A stretch of 64,000 nucleotides of DNA from NCBI GenBank assembly GCA_039621445.1, contig CP154955.1:62103668-62167667 (forward strand). Reading direction: 5' to 3'. Shown one piece after another: positions 20,906 to 30,139 of this stretch (position 1 is its first letter; every line of letters begins with the position of its first letter). The position numbers were made by a program, and so were the translations under genes. This DNA is from Euglena gracilis (taxonomy: Eukaryota > Euglenida > Euglenophyceae > Euglenales). The notes below the pieces were generated by a model. It had not been told where the DNA came from, ran no database searches, and worked only from the letters and a program-made list of their open reading frames with translations.

Positions 20906-23900
20906 GCTGCTGGCTTCTCTGGTGGGTCTGGTGGGTCTTGCTGTGTCCTTGATGTGCTGGGCTTGGCGTCTCCATGTCGGTGGACCCCTTGGCTGTTGGT
21001 GCTGGCTGGTTCTTTTTCATCTGTGCTCGGGTGGTCACTGCCACTTCGGTGTTCTCGGTGGTTTTGTGCTTGAGTCGTATGATGCATACTTGCTTTTCTT
21101 CGGTGGCTGTGTCGATTGGGTGAGTGGCCTTTGGACACGATCTCTCCTCTTCCTTCTCCTTCTGGATTTGCTTTTGCATTTCTTTCGTGTCTTGATCGGT
21201 GCCATGCCAGGTGATGTCCTTGAAGCCTTGGCTGGCGGGATATGCCCATCTTGAGAGCGCATCTCCGATGGTGTTTGCTTGGCCTGGCACATGGATGACT
21301 TCCAGCCGGAAGTTGTTGAGCTTTGCATGCCACCTTGCTCGGCGGCCTTGTGGGCCGACTCCTGCGACATGCTCTTTGTACCACCCTTGTAGGCTCTTGT
21401 GGTCTGTCAGCACCAGCACCTCGTTGTCCAGAATGTACGGCGCCCACTTGTCCAGGGCGGAGACGATTGCATACGTCTCCTTGTCCCTGGTGTCCCACTT
21501 CTGCCGTTGGCCATCGGTGAGCTTGCGGCTCATGAAGGCCACGGGGATGGAGGCACCTGGCTTGATGTCCGCGAGGGACGGGAGTCCTTCCACCAGTGGG
21601 AACTGCTCCAGCGCCGCACCCACCGCATAGTCCGATGCATCTGTCCGAAGGACAAACGGCTTGGTGGGGTCCATGTGGTACAGCTCGAGGTCCGCCACGA
21701 GTGCCTGCTTCAGGCGCTCGAATGCCTTCTCTTCCTCCTTGGTCCATGTCACCGGGTGTTTGCTGCCTGCTTTGGCGAGCTCCCGGGGCAGCTTCAGCTT
21801 TTCCTGCAGCGGTGCCGCATATTCGGCGAACATTCGCACGTATCCGCTGTAATAATTGCACAGCCCCAAAAATGCCCGGAGGCTGGAGACGTTCTTGGGC
21901 AGCTCCCACTTCTGGACAGCTGCCAGCTTCCCTGGGGCTGGCGACCTTCTGCCTCCTCCCAGCACATGGCCGACAAACTCCACTCGGCGCATGAACAGCT
22001 TGACCTTCTTGGGGTCCGAGACCCACTTGTCGCGCTCGCGGGCTGCCAGCGTCTCCCGGACATCTGCGGCATGGGCCTTCAGGAAGTCTTCTTCCGATTG
22101 GCCGACTTTTCTTTTGGTGCAGATGATGATGTCATCAAAGTACGGCCTTGAGTGCCTTTGCAGTCCGGCACACGTCGCATCGATGTCCCGTTGCAGCAGT
22201 GCCGGGCCCACATTGATCCCTTGTGGGACCACAGTCCACTGCCACAGGCCGCCCGGCATTTGGTTGTTGGTGATTGGCCGGGACTCGGCGTCAAGGGCGA
22301 CTTGATGGAAGGCATCCCGGAGGTCCACTGTGCTGAACAGCTCACATCTTGCTTGCTCGGCCACGATCTCCTCGGTGAGGGGCAGCGGGTAGCTGTCCGG
22401 CTGCAGCTGCTTGTTGGTGAGCGCGTAATCGCACACCAGTCTCCACTTCCCGCTTTTCTTTTTTATTGGGAAGGCGGCTGCTCTCCACGGTCCCCTCCCG
22501 GGTTCCAGCTTGCCGTCCTTCCGGCACTCTGCCTCCATTTCCCTCAGGGCATCATGCCTTTCTCCTCTCAGGTGGATCACTCTGCCCACCACTGGCACTG
22601 CTCCTGGCTTCAGCCTGAGCACGGCCTTGCCATGCGTCCCTCTTGCTGGGGGATTTGGCCACACTCTTTCCCGGAAGACGCGTCCTGCGTATTCATCCAG
22701 GATTTCTTGCCGGAGCTTGGATGCCAGTGGATCTGGATGCTCGTCGTCTGACTGCACCACGCCTCTGATTTCCACCTGCTCGCCCTGCACTTGGAGGATG
22801 TGCCTTGCTGCTTCCTGGAGTGCCTCGTTGTCGGAGATCTCCTCATCCGACGCACCTTCATCCTCCTCGGCTTCATGGATCTCTCCGGGAATGCACATCC
22901 GCATCTTCTGCACCAATGCCAGCATTTGCTCCTCCACATCTTCTTCTTCTTCCCACAGACACTCTTCTTCCTCTTGATGTTGGGTTGCCGTTGATGACAG
23001 GGGTTGCTGGAGGGGATGTTGGGTTGAGGATGCTGGGTGTGGTTGCGGCTCTTGCTGGGTGACCACTGTTGCTGTCGATCTTCCTTGTCCTTGGACGGTG
23101 CTGTTCTTCTGCGCCCACAGCACCCACCGTGGCGGATCATGCAGCTGGAGTGCATCTCTCCATGGCTGCACGTCGAGGCGATTGACCTTCAACCACGGAT
23201 ATCCGAGGATGAGGTCGCAGCCGATGTCCCCGTCGTGTGCGGTGACGGTGCTGCTCCACTGGCTGCCCACTGGCACGCCCTCTTCGGTTCTCGCCTCGAA
23301 GGAGAGAGTGATGGTGGCCTCATTCTTTCCTCCGTTGAGCTCTTCGCCACTCACTGTCTTGAGCAGCAGCGGCTTGCTGGACTGCGTGAAGCAGGCTTCT
23401 GGAAGCAGGTCCCTCCGGCAGAGAGACGTCTGGGCTCCGGTGTCGATGAGCGCTTTTGCTTGGCGGCACTCACCATTGGCTTCCACGGTCACTTCCAGCA
23501 GCAGCTGGCATCCGCCTCCTCTCCTTTGCATCCTGCCCACTCGAAAGCGGGCCGGCTTCACATGCCATGGCTTGATGGTCACCTCTTGCACTTGGCTGTT
23601 GCGTACTGCTCCTTCTGCTTCGGTCGCTGCTTGTGGTCCTGTGCCTTGGCACAGGTACTCCACCACGCCGCTTGGGATTCTGTACGCCTCCTCTCGTGAC
23701 ACCCTGTGGGGGCACCTGCCTCCCAGCTGGAACCGGTGGCGCCGTCTTCCTTTGTCTCCTTGCACCGAGCTTTTGCATCGGCCATCGCACAGCACGTTGG
23801 TGAGGTCCCTGGCCATCTCCTTCGGTAACCAGAACCGGGTGGGTTTCCGGTAGCCGAAGTCTTCAAACATGCAGTAGTCGACGTCCACGAAAGCCAGGTC

Positions 23901-25610
23901 TCGGACTACTCGCCTCCTGCGGAGCAGCCCGTGCCGGGGATTCTCGATCCACCACTTCGCCGGAGCGAGGTACTGGATGATCTCCCTTGTCTTCCTCACC
24001 ACCGCATCTGCTTCCCTCAACCGCCTCGGCCTTGTCGTCATTGCCGACGAGTACTCGGTGCATGGTGGGGATGCTGCCACCAGATCGAAGTCACCAGGGG
24101 AATACTGCTGCCAGTACTCCCATCGCCGGATGTCTGCCACCACATCGGGATGCCACCGGGAGTCCCAGTCGACACTCACGACATGGTAGCCCATTGCCTC
24201 GAGGGCCCGGCGGACACTGCCCGTCCCGGAGAACAGGTCCAGTGCCCAGAGCTCGCGTCCGCGGCTCTGCTGGTGCTTCTCTTCTTTTGCTTCTGGCGTC
24301 ACTGAGCCTGGAGGCACGGATGTGGATGTGGCTTGGGTGATGTTGCTGGATGTTGGATGTGGATGCGGTGTTTCTTGTGGTAGATGTTGCCTTGATCCTT
24401 CTTGAGGCGGTTGTGGTTGATGCTGGGAATCGCTTGGTGGTTGGTGTTGTTGGTGGGGATGCGGCGATGTAGAAGTCGGTTCCAGTGGAGGTTGTTGTTG
24501 AGGTGGATGCTGAGACGAAGATGAAGGTTCTTGTGGGAGAGGTAGCGGGGTGTTTCCTTGTGATGATGATGGCGGTTCGAGTGGCGGCTGTAGTGGCAGT
24601 GGATGTCGCGAAGTAGATGACGGTTCCCGTGGGTGATATCGTTGATGAGGATGTCGCTTTGATGACGGTTCCAGAGGCAGCTGTCGTGGTGATGCAGATG
24701 ACGGACCTGGTGGGAGTTGTGGTTGATGTGGATGCTGTTGAGATGACGAAATAGGTTCTTGTGGTGGTTGTAGTGATTGTGGATTTTGCGGAGGAGATAA
24801 CAGTTCCTGTGGGCGATGACGTTGGTGTGGGTGTCTCTGAGATGACGGAGACGGTTCTCGTGGTGGCAGCCGCGAAGGTGGGTGTCGCGAAGAAGATGAA
24901 GGTTCTGGTGGGCGATAATGTTGGGGTGGATGTCGCTGCAAAGATGAAGACAGTTCTCGTGGCGGCGGCTGCGATGACGGATGTCGTGATGTGGATGAAG
25001 GTTCTCGTGGGAGTTGTGGTTGGTGTGGATGTGGCTTAGATGATGGAGTCGGTTCTCGTGGCGGCAGCGGCGATGGTGGATGCTGTGGAGAAGATGAAGG
25101 TTCTGGTGGATGTTGACGTTGGAGTAGATGTCGCTCTGATGATGGTGCTGGTTTGTGGGGTAGCTGCTGTCGAGGTAGTTGTTGCTGTGAAGATGAAGGT
25201 TCTGGTGGGAGTGGTCGTTGGGGAGGATGCAGCTTAGATGATGGTGTCGGTTCTAGTGGCGGCGGCTGCAGTCGGGGTCGGGGTTCGGACGTCCGTTCTG
25301 GTGGGAGATGTCGTTGGAGGAGATGTTGGGGTGGGGATGACGGTTCTTGTGGATGATGCCGCTCGTGGGGTGGCTGCTGCGGGTTACATGTCTGTTCTGA
25401 TGGGAGATGTCGATGGTGGAGATGCTGGGGTGGAGATGGCGGTTCTTTTGGCGGATGATGCTCGTGGGGTGGCTGCAGCGGGTTAGAGGAGCGTTCTGGT
25501 GGGAGCTGTTGATAGTGGGGATGTTGGGGTGGAGATAACGGTTCTTGTGGCGGATGACGCTGGTGGGGTGGCTGCCGGGTTTCTGGTCGCTTGTTGTCGG
25601 GCTGTTGCAT
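20616..25610 (-). CDS. Pol polyprotein: C5-cytosine methyltransferase, protease, RT, RNase H (element 5)
   Basis: 1,664 codons without a stop. Residues 1-440 are a P/Q/S/H-rich repetitive linker. Residues 452-600 are a C5-cytosine methyltransferase-like domain: motif I DLFSGTGS (458-465), motif IV SPPCTEYS with the catalytic Cys at 517, motif VI-like ENP (556-558) and YRKPTRFW (587-594) at the place of motif VIII. The target-recognition part is short. Retropepsin has LIDTGAQ (DTG at 723-725) and ILGYPWL (801-807). RT has KWRLVCDY (1055-1062) and YFDD (1157-1160), and RNase H spans about 1320-1455 with TDASDYAVG and GDALSR. Methyltransferase capture by retrotransposons has been reported in dinoflagellates and charophytes (de Mendoza and colleagues, 2018), so the fusion has precedent. 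The true start is uncertain: the same frame is open upstream to a TAA at 25797. The long intact frame beside a broken gag is notable. Confidence 0.9.
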   Translation of the reverse strand: MQQPDNKRPETRQPPHQRHPPQEPLSPPQHPHYQQLPPERSSNPLQPPHEHHPPKEPPSPPQHLHHRHLPSEQTCNPQQPPHERHHPQEPSSPPQHLLQRHLPPERTSEPRPRLQPPPLEPTPSSKLHPPQRPLPPEPSSSQQQLPRQQLPHKPAPSSERHLLQRQHPPEPSSSPQHPPSPLPPREPTPSSKPHPHQPQLPREPSSTSRHPSSQPPPRELSSSLQRHPPQHYRPPEPSSSSRHPPSRLPPREPSPSSQRHPHQRHRPQELLSPPQNPQSLQPPQEPISSSQQHPHQPQLPPGPSSASPRQLPLEPSSKRHPHQRYHPREPSSTSRHPLPLQPPLEPPSSSQGNTPLPLPQEPSSSSQHPPQQQPPLEPTSTSPHPHQQHQPPSDSQHQPQPPQEGSRQHLPQETPHPHPTSSNITQATSTSVPPGSVTPEAKEEKHQQSRGRELWALDLFSGTGSVRRALEAMGYHVVSVDWDSRWHPDVVADIRRWEYWQQYSPGDFDLVAASPPCTEYSSAMTTRPRRLREADAVVRKTREIIQYLAPAKWWIENPRHGLLRRRRVVRDLAFVDVDYCMFEDFGYRKPTRFWLPKEMARDLTNVLCDGRCKSSVQGDKGRRRHRFQLGGRCPHRVSREEAYRIPSGVVEYLCQGTGPQAATEAEGAVRNSQVQEVTIKPWHVKPARFRVGRMQRRGGGCQLLLEVTVEANGECRQAKALIDTGAQTSLCRRDLLPEACFTQSSKPLLLKTVSGEELNGGKNEATITLSFEARTEEGVPVGSQWSSTVTAHDGDIGCDLILGYPWLKVNRLDVQPWRDALQLHDPPRWVLWAQKNSTVQGQGRSTATVVTQQEPQPHPASSTQHPLQQPLSSTATQHQEEEECLWEEEEDVEEQMLALVQKMRMCIPGEIHEAEEDEGASDEEISDNEALQEAARHILQVQGEQVEIRGVVQSDDEHPDPLASKLRQEILDEYAGRVFRERVWPNPPARGTHGKAVLRLKPGAVPVVGRVIHLRGERHDALREMEAECRKDGKLEPGRGPWRAAAFPIKKKSGKWRLVCDYALTNKQLQPDSYPLPLTEEIVAEQARCELFSTVDLRDAFHQVALDAESRPITNNQMPGGLWQWTVVPQGINVGPALLQRDIDATCAGLQRHSRPYFDDIIICTKRKVGQSEEDFLKAHAADVRETLAARERDKWVSDPKKVKLFMRRVEFVGHVLGGGRRSPAPGKLAAVQKWELPKNVSSLRAFLGLCNYYSGYVRMFAEYAAPLQEKLKLPRELAKAGSKHPVTWTKEEEKAFERLKQALVADLELYHMDPTKPFVLRTDASDYAVGAALEQFPLVEGLPSLADIKPGASIPVAFMSRKLTDGQRQKWDTRDKETYAIVSALDKWAPYILDNEVLVLTDHKSLQGWYKEHVAGVGPQGRRARWHAKLNNFRLEVIHVPGQANTIGDALSRWAYPASQGFKDITWHGTDQDTKEMQKQIQKEKEEERSCPKATHPIDTATEEKQVCIIRLKHKTTENTEVAVTTRAQMKKNQPAPTAKGSTDMETPSPAHQGHSKTHQTHQRSQQHAKEKRKASSPTDQQQISQGLSGGRGGRGGNHSTHSRNTQGKGCHNINRRPNNLIAPSTSRHLYHAAATSVFQHPSTLTILIITRHPNILPNHICP
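24430..25600. repeat. Degenerate tandem repeats encoding the P/Q/S-rich linker
   Basis: Imperfect units, apparently multiples of three bases, with cores such as GATGAAGGTTCTGGTGGG on + (encoding PPEPSSS-type blocks on -) recur about 20-25 times. The frame is preserved throughout, which fits expansion inside a translated region. Confidence 0.7.
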
Positions 25611-28600
25611 GGCTGTCAGGCTTCTTGGGTGCTCTGCTTGTGGTGGATGCCGGTCGGTGTCACGCAGTGGATGTTGCTTTCTTTGGGTAGGTGTTGCTTT
25701 TCTTGTTGTGGATGCCGGTTGGTGTCGCGGGGAGGGTGTTGTGTGGTAGATGTTGACCCTTGTGGTGGTTGTCGCGATGAGGTTGTTGTTTCCTTCTTAC
25801 TTCCTTTTCCCTTGGAGTGGTTGTTGTTCTTTGTTGTTGATCTTTGCCATTTCCTTGGCATAGATCTCTCCCCTTCTTCCTTCCTTCCCTTTGCGCCTTG
25901 ATCCTTGTCGGGTTGTGTCATCGGTGGTGATTGTCTTGGCTTGTGGTTTCTTTTCTTTTTCTCCACCACCTGCCATCCTTCCTCCTCTCGATGCCTGGAC
26001 AGGGTGGTGGAGCACACCTGCACGGTTCTCACCTCGTGCACTTCCTCTTGCCGGTCTCCGGCTCGGGGTTTTGACTGCCTGCCCAGGCCTCCTCCCCTAG
26101 GGCCTGGGCGGCCCCTTCACTCCTCCCACTCCTCCACTGCAGCGACACTCCTCCCCCGGCCGCTGTCTTTTCCTCCTTTGCCTTTTCCATCTCCTTTCCT
26201 TTGCTCTTGCCTTTCTCATCGCCTTTGCCTTTGCCACCCTTGTCTTGTCCACCACCTTTGCCATCTCCTCCCTTTGACCATTATGGGTTGCCTTTTCCTT
26301 TGCCTTTGGCATCCCATGAGTTGTTCCACGACGCCCCCACCTTGGTACGGGGCATTCTGCCACTGTCCCGATCATGACCACTCTGGTTGTCGATCTCCTC
26401 CCTTCACCGCCGGTGGCGGTGACGGTGCACTTTGGGTGGGCTGTGGTCCGGGTTGAACCGCGATTGTCGGTTGCTCCTCCTACTTCTCAGACACCTTTGG
26501 AGGTATCGGGGGCCTCTTATCTTGCCGTTTGTTTCCCTTGCCCACTTGCCGGACAGCTTCTTCCTCTTCTTCTTCCGCACCATCCCACTCTGCATCCACT
26601 TCCCGGTGCCACCGCGGCTGTGGCCGATGGTCTTGCCTTTGGGGGCCGGAGCTTTGCTGCGGCTCGGGCGCGTTGGCGATCCGCTGCTCCGTTCGGAGCC
26701 AACGAGTCATCAGCTCGTTGATTTCTTTCGGCCCCAACACCGCATTGTCCGGGGAGACCTTGACAACGCTCCCGCCTTGGAGCCGCTGCCGGTCATAGAG
26801 CATTTTCATGGCATGCCGATGCTCTTCCCCTTGCGGCGTCACCTTCACTCGCTTGCCGAACCGTCGCACGGCAAGTGGTCTCAGCCCGGTCTCCGCCAGC
26901 ACCATGTTCTCCACCTCCTCTGTGGCCACATCGATTGGCAGCCCATCGAGCACCAAGGTGCCCCTCTCTGTCCTTTTGTCCTCCCCCATCGCCAGCTTTC
27001 TTCGCCACGGATCCCTTGGGATCGCATTCATCAACAGGCGACTCAGTTCTGCATCACTGGCATCGCCAAGTTGCCCAGCCAGGGTCATCATCTGTGCGTA
27101 GAGCTCACGTCACAACTTCCCTGTTGGCTTGCCAGCATGCGCCGTCTTCAGCCGGTGGAGCTTGCGGCGGAGGACCTCCTTGTCTTCCGCCCCGAACTCC
27201 AGGTCGAGGCGCGCCCAGTACTCTTCGTACCCGAGGTCCGGATTGGCTTCCAGATCCTGGTCCACCAGGAGAGCTCCGGCCTCGTCGAGTGCACTTCGCA
27301 GCAACGCCAATCGCTGTGCATCGGTCATTGCTGGCATCAGCCCTTCCGTTTCTCGGAGAAACGGAATCTACTTTCTTCTCCACATTGGCCAGTCCTCTGC
27401 AATCCCGCTGAACCTTCCGGGATGTCTGCCGCTGATGGACTCCAGGAGTTGTGGGGGTAGGAGTTGGAGTTGTGGACTGACGGTTTGTGCTTGCACTGGG
27501 GCGATGGTCACTTCCACACCCCGCACCGCCGTTCCGGTTGTGCCCTGGGTGGCTGTGTCACTTGCGTCATTGGCATCACTGCTTGTACTGGGATTGATGT
27601 CACTGCTTCACTTGGCACCATTGATCGCGTGCTCTTTCTTGCCAACCTGAGCTCCGGTCGCACCGCAACCGAAGATTGTTGTCGTGCTTGTATTTCTGGG
27701 TACGGTTGGGACGGGAATGTGTGGACCTCTGCACGTTGACGGATTTCTTCACGGGGGTTGTGCGGTTCCTGGATGGGCGTTAATGTGCCGAGCTGTAGAC
27801 GTGCGACTTGTCTCCCCAGATCTTGCACTTCTCGCTCCATCTGTTCACTGCTGCTCATATTGGGGCGTGATTGTTGCCGGATTAGCTGGATGTCCCTCTG
27901 TATTTCCCTGAGCTGTGTCTTTGTCTCCTCGATGGCCTTGGAGAACGCTCCCTCTCCATGGAGCACTCTCTCCCGCAGCTGTCGGATGCCGTCCTCCACC
28001 TCTTCCGTTGATTGGAGTGGTTGCTGTGGGAGTTGAAGTCGTTTGATCTCCTCGTGCATCTTGTTCTCCACCCGCTCCATGGCCTTTGCCAATGCCTCGT
28101 CCGCCACCTCGACCTTCTTGCTTAGCCGGAGAAGGTCTCTGTCCTTCTCATCTTTGGCTCGGGCCATGGAGGTCTCCAGGGCTTGTACCCTGGCGCCAAG
28201 GTGGTGGAAGTCGTGCACCTGGATCTCGAGCTTCCGGACGTACTCCGTCGTCTCGCGCTTGAACTGCTTGTTGTTCTGCTCGAGGGCCTGCACCTTGAAG
28301 ATCAGATCCTGGATGAGGGTGTCGGATGTGGTCGGTTGTTGGAGTTGTGTTGTCTGTTGTTTTTGCTTCATCTCCTGGATCTCCTTCGCCATCACCGCCA
28401 CCTGTGTCTGCTGTGCTTGTTTCATCGCCTCCACCTCCTTCTTGATGACCGTCACTTCCTCTACCGTCGCCCGTTTCAGTCGGTCTTTCGATTGTTCGAT
28501 TTCTTGGATCCGCACGGTCATTCTGTTCATTGCCACCTCCATCTCCGGGTTCTGGATAGGTTGTTGCGGTTTTGGTGATCCTTTTGCTGCTTGTTGCTCG

Positions 28601-29439
28601 TGTTCGCGCCGCATCATTTCCACTAGGGACCGGATGTCGCTGTTTCGCGTTGTTGTCTCCATCTTGATCTGCTCCTTCACCATTTGAACCTCGCTTTCGA
28701 CGACGGTGATTCGCGCATCGTGTTTGCTGATAGCGTGGATTGTCGCGGCGTCAACGGTTGCACCTTTGGAGGATAATGATGATGATGCCGCTTCGGTCTT
28801 GATCTGCTCCTTCAACCCTTGGACATCTCGTTCCACCATCGCGAAGCGAACCTCGTGCTGTGTGATCGCGGTTTGCGCGGCACTCGCGGCTTAGTGCAGC
28901 GTTGTACTCTCTGCCGCGCATCGCATCGAAACGTCATACGCACGGGTTGCTTGCTCGCACACGAGATTGACTGCGGTGTCGCACGCGGTGCTTTGTCGTT
29001 TGACTACCTCGACGTCTTGTTGTTGTTGTGCCGCCATCGCCTTGATGTCGTTGAACATCTCGTCCTGCTTGTAGTCACCCTCAGTAGGCCACCATCCTCC
29101 TTCAGACCCCCAAGGTTCCCACCGTTGTTCCTCCCACTGCCCCTGCTCCTCTGTCTCCTCTGCTCCCCCTTCCTCTGGGGATAGTCTCGGGACCTTCTGG
29201 GGCCGGGGAGTGGCCCCAGAGGAGAACGGGGTCCGCTGCCCCATGTCTCGGCTCCCTTGGGGGGGCTGCGGTCCGTCGGTTGGGTCCGGGACGTCGGATG
29301 TCGGGGAGGAGTAGGATGGGGGATGAGGGCTGAAGGATGGGGGATGTGGGGTGTAGGAGGAGGAGGGTGGGAGACGGATGGAGAAGATGGAGGGATGGTT
29401 TGGGTCGGAGTCGGGTGGGGAGAAGGGTGGAGGCAGCAC
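25611..29439 (-). pseudogene. Gag of element 5, with at least six in-frame stops
   Basis: From MLPPPFSPP at 29439 a P/S-rich head passes into a long coiled coil (28839-27508, same frame except a TAA at 28893-28891). After a frame change near 27500 the capsid-like part follows: FSGIAEDWP.W then stop TAG at 27370, then LALLRSALDEAG and LHRLK, a TGA at 27112, and LAGQLGDASDAELSRLLMNAIP to TAG at 26482. A further TGA (26374) and, in another frame, TAA (26283) fall in the part that leads to a K/G-rich stretch (about 26270-26190), probably the RNA-binding tail. No CCHC knuckle is seen. Capsid assembly and RNA packaging would be its role. The frame at 25611-26041 joining it to Pol is uncertain. Confidence 0.7.
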
Positions 29440-29530
29440 TGATGGGGCTTCATCGAGCGATGGGAACGGGGAGAAAAGGAGATTTACGGTTGACTTTCCT
29501 TTCCGTGGGGTGGGGGTTCGATCCCGAGGG

Positions 29531-29535
29531 CTATC
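29531..29535 (+). repeat. Target-site duplication of element 1, left copy (CTATC)
   Basis: CTATC directly precedes the 5' LTR and recurs directly after the 3' LTR at 63798-63802. Confidence 0.88.
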
Positions 29536-29855
29536 TGTGTACCAGGGGTATGCTTCTGTCCCCTTCCGTTGAGGAAGTTGGGATGGAAGCAGATCCTATT
29601 AGGATCTCCTAATGGGTGCCCCTCTACCCCTCTCTCCACAGGTGGTATTCTTCTTTATACCTTTCCTTCCTTTCCATCGGACCGGACTTGGTTATCCAGT
29701 CCGTCCTCCCTGCATTGCTCCGTGCTTTGCTTCTTGGGAAGTGGGAAAAGGGTTTTTACTGTTACTCTGATTTTCAGTCCCCAAGTAGGTGCGCCAAGGC
29801 GAAAGCGAAGGCTTTTGGGAATTGGGAAAGGGGAATTGGAAATCAGACGTACACT
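29536..29855 (+). repeat. 5' LTR of element 1 (320 bp)
   Basis: Begins TGTGTACC and ends GTACACT, with near-perfect terminal inversion. The following bases are the primer-binding site. It contains the palindrome AGATCCTATTAGGATCT (29591-29607) and a TTTATACC stretch near 29664 that could act as a TATA-like element. Confidence 0.92.
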
Positions 29856-29947
29856 TGGTAGCAGATTAGGTCACGATCCTACACATACAGCCCATACAGA
29901 AAGAAAGGCTACCAGGTATTACACTTGGTAGCAGATTGGTTCGATCC
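29856..29947 (+). promoter_or_regulatory. Primer-binding site, two copies (initiator-Met tRNA-like)
   Basis: TGGTAGCAGATTAGGTCACG starts right after the LTR (29856-29879 with its GATCC continuation). A second version, TGGTAGCAGATTGGTTCG, lies at 29926-29947. TGGTAGCAGA complements the 3' end of initiator methionine tRNA (..TCTGCTACCA), and the downstream TTCGATCC/TCACGATCC resembles the complement of its T-arm. Minus-strand cDNA would start here. Confidence 0.8.
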
Positions 29948-30139
29948 TACGCTGACTGGCAGCGGAGAGCCCCTGCACCGTTGGTACACGGTCGCAGCGT
30001 CAGCTCCCTGCTTCTAGTCAACGTCTAAGCAGACGAGCAGGCTCCGGAAGGTTCTGTACGGTATTACCCGTTACAGCCCCTCTGGTGCCAGCACAACTGC
30101 TTAGTTTTGTGGGTTTTTGCTGTTTTTGTCACCAGAAAG

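Larger units (their letters stand above)
18164..29530 (-). mobile_element. Element 5: chromovirus with a cytosine methyltransferase domain in Pol
   Basis: The coding order leftward from 29439 is coiled-coil Gag, Gag capsid-like part, K/G-rich part, P/Q-rich linker, C5-methyltransferase, retropepsin, RT, RNase H, then integrase and chromodomain in an overlapping frame. This order with a C-terminal chromodomain is that of Ty3/gypsy chromoviruses. It is a different family from elements 1-3, as proteins are only distantly similar. LTRs were not identified. Its 5' leader is probably split by element 1, because sequence to the right of element 1 (63798 onward) continues from 29535 once a single CTATC copy is removed. 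Confidence 0.75.

Noticed and set aside
20772-21254. Plus-strand frames inside pol of element 5 and the integrase region
   Set aside because: They are antisense shadows of well-supported retroelement proteins with unlikely L/S/C-rich composition.
26081-26109. TAG GGG AGG inside a 9-bp perfect hairpin in element 5, resembling the gag stop of elements 1 and 2
   Set aside because: The TAG is only a stop in a frame that looks non-coding. The likely coding frame (K/G-rich tail) reads through it, so it is probably coincidence.
29510-29530. GGTTCGATCCC as the B-box of a tRNA gene
   Set aside because: No A-box, anticodon arm or acceptor pairing is found around it. At most it belongs to the leader of element 5.
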